Source: Caenimonas sp. SL110
GTDB lineage: Bacteria > Pseudomonadota > Gammaproteobacteria > Burkholderiales > Burkholderiaceae_C
NCBI RefSeq assembly: GCF_001044395.1
Contig: NZ_JANU01000004.1
Location: 62,001-126,000, forward strand
DNA: 64,000 nt
Direction: 5' to 3'
A program made the translations under genes and the position numbers. This document shows positions 41,215 to 50,255 of the stretch, in pieces; the first letter of the stretch is position 1, and each line of letters opens with the position of its first letter. The notes under the pieces are model-generated. The model was given only the letters and a program-made list of their open reading frames with translations, was not told where the DNA came from and made no database searches.

Positions 41215-41220
41215 TACAAT
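41215..41220 (+). promoter_or_regulatory. TACAAT -10-like box upstream of bamE
   Basis: TACAAT, a five-of-six match to the -10 consensus, lies 28 bases before the bamE ATG. No -35 element was seen at the right distance. Confidence 0.25.
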
Positions 41221-41248
41221 CGTTTCGATCATACGCTGACGGTTTCCC

Positions 41249-41800
41249 ATGCCCGCATTCATTTCCCGCACCCCGCGCCTCGCGCTGGCCCTCGTCTGCG
41301 CCGGCGCCGCTGCCTCCGGGTGCAGCAGTTTCGACCGCATGAGTTATGGCGTTGCCAACGTCGTCACACCCTATCGCGTTGAAATCGTCCAGGGCAACTT
41401 CGTGTCGAAAGAGCAGGCCGCTGCGCTGCGCCCCGGCATGAACCGCCAGCAGGTGCGCGACATCCTGGGCACACCGTTGGTGACCAGCGTCTTCCACGCC
41501 AACCGCTGGGACTACGTGTTCACCATCAAGCGCCAGGGCGTTGAGCCCCAGGCTCGCAAGCTCACCGTGTACTTCAAGGGCGACGCGATGGACCGGTTCG
41601 AGGGCGACGAGATGCCCAGCGAAGCCGAATTTGTCGCCACCCTGGACAACAAGCGCAAGAACGCGCGCGTGCCGGTCCTGGAAGCGAGCGAAGAGTCGCT
41701 GCGCAAGTACGCACCGGCGAACCCGCCTGCGGCCGTCAGCGGTCCGCAAGCGGCGCCGCCTCTGACCGCATACCCCCCACTCGAAGCCCCGACCCGGTAA
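41249..41800 (+). CDS. bamE: Outer-membrane assembly lipoprotein BamE
   Basis: Lipoprotein subunit of the BAM complex that inserts outer-membrane proteins. The 183-residue protein has a signal peptide ending in the lipobox-like ASGC (residues 22-25). The mature part has the BamE motif [34 protein letters not shown] Pro/Ala-rich C-terminal tail follows. Its stop TAA overlaps the dapB ATG by one base. The paralogue at 9053 lacks this tail. Confidence 0.96.
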   Translation: MPAFISRTPRLALALVCAGAAASGCSSFDRMSYGVANVVTPYRVEIVQGNFVSKEQAAALRPGMNRQQVRDILGTPLVTSVFHANRWDYVFTIKRQGVEPQARKLTVYFKGDAMDRFEGDEMPSEAEFVATLDNKRKNARVPVLEASEESLRKYAPANPPAAVSGPQAAPPLTAYPPLEAPTR

Positions 41801-42621
41801 TGACACAGGGCGGGCAAGCACTCCACAAGGTGGCCGTGGCCGGCGCGAGCGGGCGCATGGGCCACATGCTGATCGAGGCCATCCGCAGTTCGGGCGACTG
41901 CCAGCTGGCAGGCGCGCTCGATGTGGCTTCCAGTCCTTCGATCGGCAACGATGCGGCTGCATTCCTCGGATTGGCCAGCGGCGTTCCGGTCACTGCCGAC
42001 ATACGCACCGGACTTGCCAACAGCCAGGTGCTGATCGACTTCACGCGTCCCGAGGGCACGCTGGCGCACCTGAAGCTCTGCCGCGAGATGGGCGTCAATG
42101 CGGTCATCGGGACGACGGGTTTCGGGCCCGGCCAGAAAGAGATCATTGCCGATGCGGCCCGCGACATCGCCATCGTGATGGCGCCGAACATGAGCGTGGG
42201 CGTGAACGTCACGCTCAAGCTGCTCGAAATGGCCGCGAAGTCGCTGGCGACGGGCTATGACATCGAAATCATCGAGGCCCATCATCGCCACAAGGTCGAT
42301 GCGCCATCGGGCACGGCCCTCAAGATGGGTGAAGTCATCGCCAATGCCATCGGGCGCGACCTTTCCAAGTGCGCGGTGTACGGGCGCGAAGGCGTGACCG
42401 GCGAGCGCGACCCCTCCACCATCGGCTTTTCGTCGATTCGCGGCGGCGATGTCGTCGGCGACCACACCGTGCTGTTCGCCGGCACAGGGGAGCGGATCGA
42501 GATCACCCACAAATCCGCCAGTCGATCGACCTATGCCGAAGGCAGCCTGCGCGCGGTCCGCTTCCTGGCGGACAAGCGCAAGGGCCTGTTCGACATGTTC
42601 GACGTGCTTGGGCTGAAGTAA
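41800..42621 (+). CDS. dapB: 4-hydroxy-tetrahydrodipicolinate reductase
   Basis: Reduces hydroxy-tetrahydrodipicolinate in lysine and peptidoglycan biosynthesis. The 273-residue protein has the NAD(P) motif [40 protein letters not shown], and [16 protein letters not shown] with the catalytic His-His and Lys. The ATG overlaps the bamE stop by one base. Length is normal. Confidence 0.97.
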   Translation: MTQGGQALHKVAVAGASGRMGHMLIEAIRSSGDCQLAGALDVASSPSIGNDAAAFLGLASGVPVTADIRTGLANSQVLIDFTRPEGTLAHLKLCREMGVNAVIGTTGFGPGQKEIIADAARDIAIVMAPNMSVGVNVTLKLLEMAAKSLATGYDIEIIEAHHRHKVDAPSGTALKMGEVIANAIGRDLSKCAVYGREGVTGERDPSTIGFSSIRGGDVVGDHTVLFAGTGERIEITHKSASRSTYAEGSLRAVRFLADKRKGLFDMFDVLGLK

Positions 42622-42658
42622 GCCCTGCACCCGTGCAGTCCATGGGCCCGCAAACCGC

Positions 42659-43300
42659 ATGAATCTCCTCGACCTGGTGCGACAGGGTGATTTCGTTACC
42701 CAACTGGTGACGGTGGTCCTGCTGGCCATGTCGGTTGCCAGCTGGGTGGTGATCCTGTGGAAAGGCTGGTTGCTGCGCCGTGCGTCAGTGGACGTGAACC
42801 GCAGCATCGCCGCGTTCTGGCAGGCGCGCACCATCGACGATGCGAAGCCGGCAGTCACCGCGTTCGACCGGCAGCAACTGGTGATGCCGCTCATTGCGGC
42901 CACCACGGAGCAGGCCCAGGGATCGCTCGCCTCGGCGGGCGACCGGTCGCAGCAACTGACCCGGGTGCTGCGCGATGCATTGCACCGCGTGCTCGACAAA
43001 CTTCAATTCGGCCAGGTCCTGCTTGCGACCGTGGGCTCCACTGCGCCGTTCGTCGGTTTGCTCGGCACGGTCTGGGGCATCTATCACGCACTGACCGGCA
43101 TTGCGGCATCGGGACAGATATCCATCGACAAGGTCGCCGGTCCCGTGGGCGAGGCGCTCATCATGACCGCCGCCGGCCTGGCCGTCGCGATCCCTGCCGT
43201 GCTGGGCTACAACGTCTACGGCCGGTTCATCGGCCGTATCGAGGCTGACCTCGAAGGCTTCGCGCGCGACCTGCGCGAGCTGTTGACGCACGGAGCCTGA
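42659..43300 (+). CDS. exbB: ExbB/TolQ-type proton channel subunit
   Basis: A 213-residue MotA/TolQ/ExbB family membrane protein with three hydrophobic segments. The conserved TVGSTAPFVGLLGTVWGIYHAL follows the second, and ITMTAAGLAVAIPAVLGYN the third (here IMTAAGLAVAIPAV). It energises outer-membrane transport together with ExbD and TonB. exbD starts two bases after it. No tonB was found in the window. Confidence 0.92.
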   Translation: MNLLDLVRQGDFVTQLVTVVLLAMSVASWVVILWKGWLLRRASVDVNRSIAAFWQARTIDDAKPAVTAFDRQQLVMPLIAATTEQAQGSLASAGDRSQQLTRVLRDALHRVLDKLQFGQVLLATVGSTAPFVGLLGTVWGIYHALTGIAASGQISIDKVAGPVGEALIMTAAGLAVAIPAVLGYNVYGRFIGRIEADLEGFARDLRELLTHGA

Positions 43301-43302
43301 CC

Positions 43303-43728
43303 ATGGCATTCGGGCGCCTGGAGCGCACTCAACGCCCCCAGCCGATGAGCGACATCAACATGACGCCGCTGGTGGACGTGATGCTGGTGCTGGTGGTGAT
43401 CTTCATCCTGACCGCGCCGCTGCTGGCCAGTTCGATCCGCCTGGACCTGCCGCAGACCGAGGGCGCCAAGCCCAATGAAGCGCCACGTTTCGTCACGGTG
43501 GTCGTGGACAAGGCTGGTGCTCTCTTCCTGGACGACAAGCCGGTGACCATGGCCGAGCTTGCATCCGGTCTGACCCAGGCCGCCGGCCGCAGCATCGAAA
43601 CCGAAGTGCAGCTGCGTGCCGACCAGGCCGTGCCGTATGGCCGGGTGGTTGAAGTCATGGGCGCCGCGCAGAAGGCGGGGCTCAACCGCATCGGGTTTGT
43701 GGCCGAGCCGACCTCGCCTTCCCGTTAA
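43303..43728 (+). CDS. exbD: ExbD/TolR-type protein
   Basis: A 141-residue protein with one N-terminal membrane helix preceded by [20 protein letters not shown], the family signature with the proton-carrying Asp (LVDVMLV). A periplasmic domain follows. It is the partner of the exbB product, two bases upstream. Confidence 0.93.
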   Translation: MAFGRLERTQRPQPMSDINMTPLVDVMLVLVVIFILTAPLLASSIRLDLPQTEGAKPNEAPRFVTVVVDKAGALFLDDKPVTMAELASGLTQAAGRSIETEVQLRADQAVPYGRVVEVMGAAQKAGLNRIGFVAEPTSPSR

Positions 43729-43789
43729 AGCAACTGCATCGGTAAACGGCAACTGCGGCAACGCAGGGCCGACCGTAAAATGCCCGGAC

Positions 43790-43807
43790 GCCGCGTCTTT
43801 GCGCGGC
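43790..43807 (+). other. GC-rich hairpin in the leuS leader
   Basis: GCCGCG-TCTTTG-CGCGGC is a perfect six-base-pair inverted repeat ending nine bases before the leuS ATG. No T run follows, so it is not a terminator. It may affect leuS translation. Confidence 0.4.
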
Positions 43808-43816
43808 AATCCATTT

Positions 43817-46453
43817 ATGCAAGAGAAATACACCCCTTCGGACGTCGAACGCTCGGCGCAGGCGCACTGGACGGCGCGCGATGCCTATCGCGTGACCGAA
43901 GACCTGAGCAAGAAGAAGTTCTACGCGTGTTCCATGCTGCCCTACCCCAGCGGCAAGCTGCACATGGGCCACGTGCGCAACTACACCATCAACGACATGC
44001 TCACGCGCTACCTGCGCATGAACGGCTACAACGTGCTGATGCCGATGGGCTGGGACGCGTTCGGCCTGCCGGCAGAGAACGCGGCGATGAAAAACAAGGT
44101 GCCACCAGCCAAGTGGACCTACGACAACATCGCCTACATGAAAAAGCAGATGCAGGCGATGGGCCTGGCCATCGACTGGAGCCGTGAGGTCGCCACCTGC
44201 GACCCCGACTACTACCGCTGGAACCAGTGGCTGTTCCTGAAGATGCTGAAAAAGGGCATCGCGTACCGCAAGACGCAGGTCGTCAACTGGGACCCGGTCG
44301 ACCAGACCGTACTGGCCAACGAACAGGTCATCGACGGCAAGGGCTGGCGCACCGGCGCGCCCGTGGAGCGCCGCGAAATTCCGGGCTACTACCTCAAGAT
44401 CACCGACTACGCAGAAGAGTTGCTCGACCACGTGCAGAACAAGCTGCCCGGCTGGCCCGAACGCGTCAAGCTGATGCAGGAGAACTGGATCGGCAAGAGC
44501 GAGGGTGTGCGCTTCTCGTTCACCCACGGCATCCGCGGATTCGACGGGCAGATGATCGGCGACGGGCACCTGTATGTGTTCACGACGCGTGCCGACACCA
44601 TCATGGGCGTCACCTTCTGCGCCGTTGCGCCCGAGCACCCGCTGGCTGCACATGCCGCGCGCACCAATCAGCGCCTGGCCAACTTCATCGAAGAGTGCAA
44701 GCAGGGCGGCACCACGGAGGCCGAACTCGCCGCGCGTGAAAAGGTCGGCATGCCTACCGGGCTCGTGGTGTTCCATCCGCTGACGGGTGAGCCCATCGAT
44801 GTGTGGGTCGGCAACTACGTGCTCATGGGCTACGGCGATGGCGCGGTGATGGGCGTGCCCGGCCACGACGAGCGCGACTTTGCATTCGCGCGCAAGTACA
44901 ACCTGCCGATCATGCAGGTGGTGCATGTGGACGGCGAACACTACGACTACAAGGTCTGGCACGACTGGTACGCGGACAAGGACCGTGGCGTCACCGTCAA
45001 CTCAGACATCTTCAGCGGCTTCTCGTACAAGGATGCGGTCAATGCCGTTGCGCACGCCCTGGAGCAAAAGGGCCTGGGCGGCAAGAAGACGACCTGGCGC
45101 CTGCGCGACTGGGGCATCAGCCGCCAGCGCTACTGGGGCACGCCGATTCCCATCATCCACTGCGACGAGCATGGTGCGGTGCCCGTCCCCGAGGACGACT
45201 TGCCGGTGGTATTGCCGCAAGACTGCGTGCCCGATGGTTCGGGCAACCCGCTGAACAAGCGCGAAGATTTCCTGGCGTGCCAGTGCCCCGTCTGCGGCAA
45301 GCCCGCACGCCGCGAGACCGACACGATGGACACGTTCGTTGATTCGTCGTGGTACTTCATGCGCTACTGCGACCCCAAGAACGACAAGGCCATGGTCGCG
45401 GCAGGCGCGGACTACTGGATGCCGATGGACCAGTACATCGGCGGCATCGAACACGCCATCCTGCATCTGCTCTACGCGCGTTTCTGGACCAAGGTCATGC
45501 GCGATTTCGGCCTGGTGAAGGCCGACGAGCCGTTCACCAAGCTGCTCACGCAAGGCATGGTGCTCAACGAGGCGTTCTCGCGTACCGGCGAGAAGGCCGG
45601 CAAGCAGTACTACTGGGCGCACGACCTGGACATCGAACGCGACGAACACGCCAAGGTGATCTCGGCCAAGGCGAAGGATGACGGCCTGCCCGTGACGTAT
45701 GAGGGCTGGACCACGATGTCCAAGTCCAAGAGCAACGGCGTCGATCCGCAGGACATCATCGAGAAATACGGCGCCGACACGGCACGGCTGTACACCATGT
45801 TCACCGCGCCGCCCGAGGCGACGCTCGAATGGAACGACGCCGCGCTGGAAGGCTCGTTCCGCTTCCTGCGCCGCGTGTGGAACTTTGGCCACAAGATGGC
45901 CGCGCAAGCGTCGCACGGCGCAGCTGCGAACTACGGCAAGCAGGCCAAGGCCCTGCGCCTCGAAGTGCACACGCTGCTCAAGCAGGTGGACTATGACTAC
46001 CACCGCATGCAATACAACACGGTGGTATCGGGCGCGATGAAGCTGCTCAACGCGCTGGAAGATTTCAAGGGCGGCGCCGAGGCGAACTCGGATGCCGCTG
46101 TGCGCGAATGCTTTGGCATCCTGCTGCGCGTGATGTATCCGGTGACGCCCCACATCGCGCAGGAGTTGTGGCGCGAACTGGGTTACGCGCAGCAATCAGG
46201 CGAGCTGCTCGATGCGCCTTGGCCCAAGGTCGATGAATCGGCGTTGGTGCAGGACGAAATTGAACTGGTGCTCCAGGTCAACGGCAAGCATCGCGGCTCG
46301 GTCCGTGTGCCCGCCGGTGCGACGAAGGAAGAGATCGAGCAACTCGCGGTGGCGAGCGAAGATTTCGGCAAGCACGCGGGTGGCACGGCAGGTGCGTCAG
46401 TCAAGAAAGTGATCGTGGTCCCGGGCCGCCTCGTCAACGTGGTGGTTGCATGA
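43817..46453 (+). CDS. leuS: Leucyl-tRNA synthetase
   Basis: Charges tRNA-Leu. The 878-residue protein has the HIGH-type motif [14 protein letters not shown] near residue 43. An editing domain lies in the middle and [12 protein letters not shown] (KMSKS) follows; the C-terminal anticodon-binding domain ends the protein. ATG 43817 was chosen; the open frame extends upstream to 43616 but that part overlaps exbD and is not expected to be translated. The stop overlaps the lptE ATG by four bases. Confidence 0.97.
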   Translation: MQEKYTPSDVERSAQAHWTARDAYRVTEDLSKKKFYACSMLPYPSGKLHMGHVRNYTINDMLTRYLRMNGYNVLMPMGWDAFGLPAENAAMKNKVPPAKWTYDNIAYMKKQMQAMGLAIDWSREVATCDPDYYRWNQWLFLKMLKKGIAYRKTQVVNWDPVDQTVLANEQVIDGKGWRTGAPVERREIPGYYLKITDYAEELLDHVQNKLPGWPERVKLMQENWIGKSEGVRFSFTHGIRGFDGQMIGDGHLYVFTTRADTIMGVTFCAVAPEHPLAAHAARTNQRLANFIEECKQGGTTEAELAAREKVGMPTGLVVFHPLTGEPIDVWVGNYVLMGYGDGAVMGVPGHDERDFAFARKYNLPIMQVVHVDGEHYDYKVWHDWYADKDRGVTVNSDIFSGFSYKDAVNAVAHALEQKGLGGKKTTWRLRDWGISRQRYWGTPIPIIHCDEHGAVPVPEDDLPVVLPQDCVPDGSGNPLNKREDFLACQCPVCGKPARRETDTMDTFVDSSWYFMRYCDPKNDKAMVAAGADYWMPMDQYIGGIEHAILHLLYARFWTKVMRDFGLVKADEPFTKLLTQGMVLNEAFSRTGEKAGKQYYWAHDLDIERDEHAKVISAKAKDDGLPVTYEGWTTMSKSKSNGVDPQDIIEKYGADTARLYTMFTAPPEATLEWNDAALEGSFRFLRRVWNFGHKMAAQASHGAAANYGKQAKALRLEVHTLLKQVDYDYHRMQYNTVVSGAMKLLNALEDFKGGAEANSDAAVRECFGILLRVMYPVTPHIAQELWRELGYAQQSGELLDAPWPKVDESALVQDEIELVLQVNGKHRGSVRVPAGATKEEIEQLAVASEDFGKHAGGTAGASVKKVIVVPGRLVNVVVA

Positions 46454-46998
46454 ATATGGCCCCCACGCTTGTCACTTCGTGTACTGCGCTGACCCCCGCG
46501 CTTGCCGCTCGCCGTGCTGTCTTGATTGGCGGAGTGCTCGGTCTCACCGGCTGCGGCTTCAAGCTGCGGCAAGCACCGAACTTCGTGTTCAGCTCGATCT
46601 ACATCGCTGTCGCGCGAGGCTCGGCCCTGGGCAACGAACTCAAGCGCAGCATGGCTTCGGGCGGCACCATCACGGTGTTGCCGGAAACCGCTTCGCCACA
46701 AACGGCGCAGGTGATCCTCGATGTGCTGGCCGACCAGCGCGAAAAGGTCGTCGTCGGCCTGAATGCAACCGGGCAGGTGCGTGAGTTCCAGTTGCGCATC
46801 CGGTTCAAGTTCCGCCTGCGCACACCGCAAGGCAAGGAACTGATCCCCGAGACCGAACTGCTGCAGCAGCGCGACATCAGCTTCAACGAATCGGCGGTGC
46901 TCGCCAAGGAAGCCGAAGAAGGCCTTCTCTACCGCGACATGCAGACCGACATCGTGCAGCAGCTGATGCGGCGGCTTGCTGCCGTGAAGTCGCTCTAG
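46450..46998 (+). CDS. lptE: LPS-assembly lipoprotein LptE
   Basis: Lipoprotein plug of the LptD LPS translocon. The 182-residue protein has a signal peptide with a Tat-like RR (residues 21-22) and lipobox LTGC. The mature sequence [18 protein letters not shown] is diagnostic for the family. The start overlaps leuS by ATGA. holA normally follows in this order; here an Lrp gene and rocD intervene. Confidence 0.92.
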   Translation: MNMAPTLVTSCTALTPALAARRAVLIGGVLGLTGCGFKLRQAPNFVFSSIYIAVARGSALGNELKRSMASGGTITVLPETASPQTAQVILDVLADQREKVVVGLNATGQVREFQLRIRFKFRLRTPQGKELIPETELLQQRDISFNESAVLAKEAEEGLLYRDMQTDIVQQLMRRLAAVKSL

Positions 46999-47012
46999 GC
47001 CCGCGTTTGCCG

Positions 47013-47504
47013 ATGCAGCTCGATCGCGCGGACCTCAAGCTGCTCGATCTGCTGCAGCGCGATGGGCGCACCACGGTGCAGGCCCTCTCCGAAGCGATCC
47101 ACCTCTCGGCACGCGCAACGCTCAATCGCGTGCGCAAGCTGGAGGCCGCAGGCGTCATCGAAGGCTATCGAACACTCATCAGCCGCTCGGCGCTGGGCGA
47201 GCAGATCTGCGTGTTCGCGGAAATCGCGCTCAAGGACCAGCGGCAAGCGGCCATCCAGCGCTTTGAAAAGCGGATGGCGCAGACCACCGAAGTGGTGGCC
47301 TGCTACATCGTGAGCGGCCGCTACGACTACCTCGTGCGCATCGCCTGCCCGCACCTGGAGCAGTACCACCGGCTCATTAACGACTGGCTCGACGATGCGT
47401 CGCTGGGCATCGAGAAGATCGTGACCAACATCGAGCTGCAGACCATCAAGGAATTCACGGGCTTCCCGATTCCGAAGGCTGGAAGCAAGCCGGCACGCGG
47501 CTAG
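47013..47504 (+). CDS. Lrp/AsnC family transcriptional regulator
   Basis: A 163-residue regulator with an N-terminal helix-turn-helix (LDLLQRDGRTTVQALSEAIHLSARATLNRVRKLEAAGVI) and a C-terminal ligand-binding RAM domain. These proteins sense amino acids and often control a neighbouring gene, here rocD, 137 bases downstream. An ornithine or arginine ligand is an inference from that neighbour. ATG 47013 was preferred to TTG 47007. Confidence 0.93.
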   Translation: MQLDRADLKLLDLLQRDGRTTVQALSEAIHLSARATLNRVRKLEAAGVIEGYRTLISRSALGEQICVFAEIALKDQRQAAIQRFEKRMAQTTEVVACYIVSGRYDYLVRIACPHLEQYHRLINDWLDDASLGIEKIVTNIELQTIKEFTGFPIPKAGSKPARG

Positions 47505-47510
47505 AGCGCC

Positions 47511-47518
47511 GTCCTACA
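47511..47518 (+). promoter_or_regulatory. GTCCTACA half-site between lrp and rocD
   Basis: GTCCTACA matches the half-site at 14830, 24820 and 38032. A related GTCCTAGAC lies at 47607-47615, 27 bases before rocD. A further palindrome CTTCCGAAACGGAAG is at 47522-47536. Confidence 0.4.
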
Positions 47519-47521
47519 CCG

Positions 47522-47536
47522 CTTCCGAAACGGAAG
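47522..47536 (+). promoter_or_regulatory. Palindrome CTTCCG-AAA-CGGAAG
   Basis: A perfect six-base inverted repeat with a three-base centre lies in the 137-base gap upstream of rocD, right after the Lrp gene. It could be an operator for the upstream Lrp/AsnC protein, by position only. Confidence 0.35.
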
Positions 47537-47641
47537 TGAAACTGCAGCACGGCAGCGGTTAGCGGCGTTGACTCCACGCCGATTGACGTTGCCGGAATCG
47601 CACCCCGTCCTAGACTTGTTTCATCTGATGGAGCAAGAGTC

Positions 47642-48970
47642 ATGGACCACACAAGCAACAACGCGACCCGGGAATTCATTGGCAAGGAAGCGCGCTTTGG
47701 CGCACGAAACTACGCGCCGATCGGCGTCGTCGTCGATCATGCGAAGGATTGCATCATCTACGACGTCGAGGGGCGAGAGTACATCGACATGATGAGTGCG
47801 TATTCCGCAGTCAGTCACGGCCACCTGCATCCGCGCATCGTCGCCGCCGCACACCGCCAGCTCGAAAAAGTCGCCGTCACATCGCGCGCTTATCACGGCA
47901 CTGCGCTGGGCCCCTTTCTCGAAAAACTCTGCACCATGTCCGGCTTCGAGCGCGCACTGCCGATGACCACTGGCGCGGAGGGCGTCGAAACCGCCATCAA
48001 GTGCGCGCGGCGCTGGGGCTATCGCGTCAAGGGCATTGCCGACGGCCAGGCCGAGATCCTCGTCGCGCGCGGCAACTTTCACGGCCGCACCAGCACCATC
48101 ATCGGGTTCTCGACCGAAGACGACTATCGCGACGGCTTCGGTCCCTTCAGTGGCGGGTTCAAGCACTTTGACTTCGGCGACATGGCCGGTGTGCGAGCCG
48201 CGACCACGGCCAATACGTGTGCCGTGCTGATTGAGCCGGTGCAGGGTGAAGCCGGCGTGGTGGTGCCACCGCGCGGCTTCTTCAAGCAGCTGCGCCAATG
48301 GTGCGACGAGAACAACATCCTGCTGATCGCCGACGAGATCCAGTCGGGTCTGGGCCGCACCGGCAAACTCTTTGCGTACGAACACGAGGGCATCCGTCCC
48401 GATGCGCTGATCCTGGGCAAGGCCCTGGGCGGCGGCGTCATGCCTGTGAGCGCATTCCTTGCCGATGCGAAGGTGATGGACGTGTTCAGCCCTGGCAGCC
48501 ACGGCTCGACCTTCGGTGGCAATGCGCTCGCAGCTGCGGTTGGCCTGGAAGCACTCAAGGTGCTCGAAGACGAGAAGCTTGTCGAACGCAGCGCGCGTCT
48601 GGGTGAGCAGCTCAAATCCGGGCTCGTCGACGTGATGGAAGACAGCCGCGGGCTGATTCGCGATGTGCGGGGGCGCGGCCTGTGGGTGGGCGTGGACCTG
48701 AACCCCGACATGGCGAGTGGCCGCGAAATGATCGAACGGCTGGCCGCGCGCGGTGTGCTGTCCAAGGACACGCACGAAACGGTGATCCGCTTCGCGCCGC
48801 CGCTCACCATCTCTGAACACCTGATCGAAGTCGCCATCGGCATCTTCCGCCAGGTGGTGATGGAAAAGTGCATGGAGCTGGGCCTGGTCTCCGGTGCATC
48901 GATGGAAGTGGCGCGAAAGATCGACCGGATGCTGCAGGACGAGGAAGAGGTGGACCGGGTCTCGGCCTGA
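47642..48970 (+). CDS. rocD: Ornithine--oxo-acid aminotransferase
   Basis: Transfers the delta-amino group of ornithine, giving glutamate-5-semialdehyde, which meets the proline pathway (proA lies 1.3 kb downstream). The 442-residue class-III aminotransferase has the PLP Lys260 in LILGKALGGGVMP, GAEGVETAIKCAR, FHGRTS, and LLIADEIQSGLGRTGK. It is longer than usual by a C-terminal extension of about 30 residues. Other class-III aminotransferases are possible, but the neighbouring Lrp gene and proA support the ornithine choice. Confidence 0.86.
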   Translation: MDHTSNNATREFIGKEARFGARNYAPIGVVVDHAKDCIIYDVEGREYIDMMSAYSAVSHGHLHPRIVAAAHRQLEKVAVTSRAYHGTALGPFLEKLCTMSGFERALPMTTGAEGVETAIKCARRWGYRVKGIADGQAEILVARGNFHGRTSTIIGFSTEDDYRDGFGPFSGGFKHFDFGDMAGVRAATTANTCAVLIEPVQGEAGVVVPPRGFFKQLRQWCDENNILLIADEIQSGLGRTGKLFAYEHEGIRPDALILGKALGGGVMPVSAFLADAKVMDVFSPGSHGSTFGGNALAAAVGLEALKVLEDEKLVERSARLGEQLKSGLVDVMEDSRGLIRDVRGRGLWVGVDLNPDMASGREMIERLAARGVLSKDTHETVIRFAPPLTISEHLIEVAIGIFRQVVMEKCMELGLVSGASMEVARKIDRMLQDEEEVDRVSA

Positions 48971-48972
48971 AC

Positions 48973-49089
48973 GGCTGTCATGCCGGACTCAAAGTGGCTG
49001 TCATGCCGGACCACGATCCGGCATCCACCGCGAAGCGGCGACTGCGCCTGATCACAGATGGATTGCGGATCAAGTCCGCAATGACAGCC
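48973..49089 (+). repeat. Composite intergenic palindromic repeat
   Basis: The 196-base gap between rocD and holA holds GGCTGTCATGCCGGA twice, 23 bases apart (48973 and 48996), and the reverse complement ATGACAGCC at 49081-49089. Inner parts GCCGGACCACGATCCGGC and GCGGATCAAGTCCGC are small inverted repeats. This is the familiar type of dispersed REP-like element in Proteobacteria. No gene is seen in it. Confidence 0.8.
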
Positions 49090-49166
49090 TTGGGGATGTC
49101 ACGCGCTCCGGTCGCGCCACGCAATGACTGCCAACCTGAGCTGTTGCGACCCCTTAAACTGGCGGC

Positions 49167-50255
49167 ATGCAGCTCGCAGCCGCTCAACTTAACAACCACC
49201 TGCAAAAGGGCCTGCGGTCCCTCTACACGCTGCACGGCGACGAGCCGTTGCTGCAGCAGGAGGCGGCCGACGCCATTCGCGCAGCCGCGCGCGCCCAGGG
49301 CTACACCGAGCGAACAGTTCACACCGTCGCGGGCGCGCATTTCAACTGGGGCGAAGTTCTGGCGGCCGGCGCGTCGCTCAGTCTGTTCGCCGACCGGCAA
49401 ATCGTGGAAGTGCGCATTCCTTCAGGCAAGCCCGGCAAGGAAGGCAGTCCCGCGCTGCAGCAACTGGCCGAAAGCGCCGACGGCAACGACAGCACGCTCA
49501 CGCTGGTGCTGCTGCCCAAGCTCGACGGCATGACGAAAAAAGGCGCGTGGTTCGGCGCGCTCGACAGCCACGGCGTCACCATCGAATTGCCGCCGGTTGA
49601 GCGTGCGGCCTTGCCACAATGGATCGCGCAGCGCCTGTCGATGCAAGGGCAACGCGTCGCAGCCGGTGACGAGGGCCAGCGCACCTTGCAGTTCTTCGCC
49701 GATCGCGTCGAGGGCAACCTGCTCGCTGCCCACCAGGAAATCCAGAAACTGGGGCTGCTCTATCCGCAAGGTGAACTCGGTTTTGAACAGGTCGAAAGCG
49801 CAGTGCTCAACGTTGCGAGATATGACGTGTTCAAGCTGTCCGAGGCCGTGCTCGGCGGTCAGGTCGGCCGGGTGCAGCGCATGCTCGACGGACTCAAGGC
49901 TGAAGGCGAGACGCCCATCCTGGTTCACTACACCTTGTCAGAAGATATTCGTGCGCTCAAGCGCGTGAAAGACGCGATGGCCGCGGGCCGCCCGCTGCCG
50001 ATGGCGCTGCGTGAGCAACGTGTCTGGGGCATTAAAGAGCGCCTGTTCGAACGGGTGCTGCCGCGCCTGACCAACACCGCCGTTGACAACCTGCTGCACT
50101 CCGCGCACCTGGTCGATGGCATCGTGAAGGGCCTGAAAGCGCCGGGCTGGCCGACCGATGGATGGCAGGCGCTGCACCGGCTTGCGTTTTCGCTCTGCAT
50201 GGAATGCTCTGCTATCTCACCCTCCCACAGAGGGGGAGGGATAATACCGGCGTGA
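49167..50255 (+). CDS. holA: DNA polymerase III subunit delta
   Basis: Clamp-loader subunit that opens the beta sliding clamp. The 362-residue protein shows the family start [38 protein letters not shown] and [25 protein letters not shown], then the second and third domains. The last ten or so residues ([12 protein letters not shown]) are coded by a palindromic repeat and look foreign to the family. Its TGA overlaps the proA GTG by three bases. Confidence 0.92.
   Translation: MQLAAAQLNNHLQKGLRSLYTLHGDEPLLQQEAADAIRAAARAQGYTERTVHTVAGAHFNWGEVLAAGASLSLFADRQIVEVRIPSGKPGKEGSPALQQLAESADGNDSTLTLVLLPKLDGMTKKGAWFGALDSHGVTIELPPVERAALPQWIAQRLSMQGQRVAAGDEGQRTLQFFADRVEGNLLAAHQEIQKLGLLYPQGELGFEQVESAVLNVARYDVFKLSEAVLGGQVGRVQRMLDGLKAEGETPILVHYTLSEDIRALKRVKDAMAAGRPLPMALREQRVWGIKERLFERVLPRLTNTAVDNLLHSAHLVDGIVKGLKAPGWPTDGWQALHRLAFSLCMECSAISPSHRGGGIIPA
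50220..50240 (+). repeat. Palindromic repeat forming the holA 3' end and proA leader
   Basis: CCCTCCC-ACAGAGG-GGGAGGG, seven-base arms, lies inside the last codons of holA and ends 11 bases before the proA GTG. Its GGAGGG could act as ribosome binding site for proA. It belongs to the same type as 52591-52623. Confidence 0.75.
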
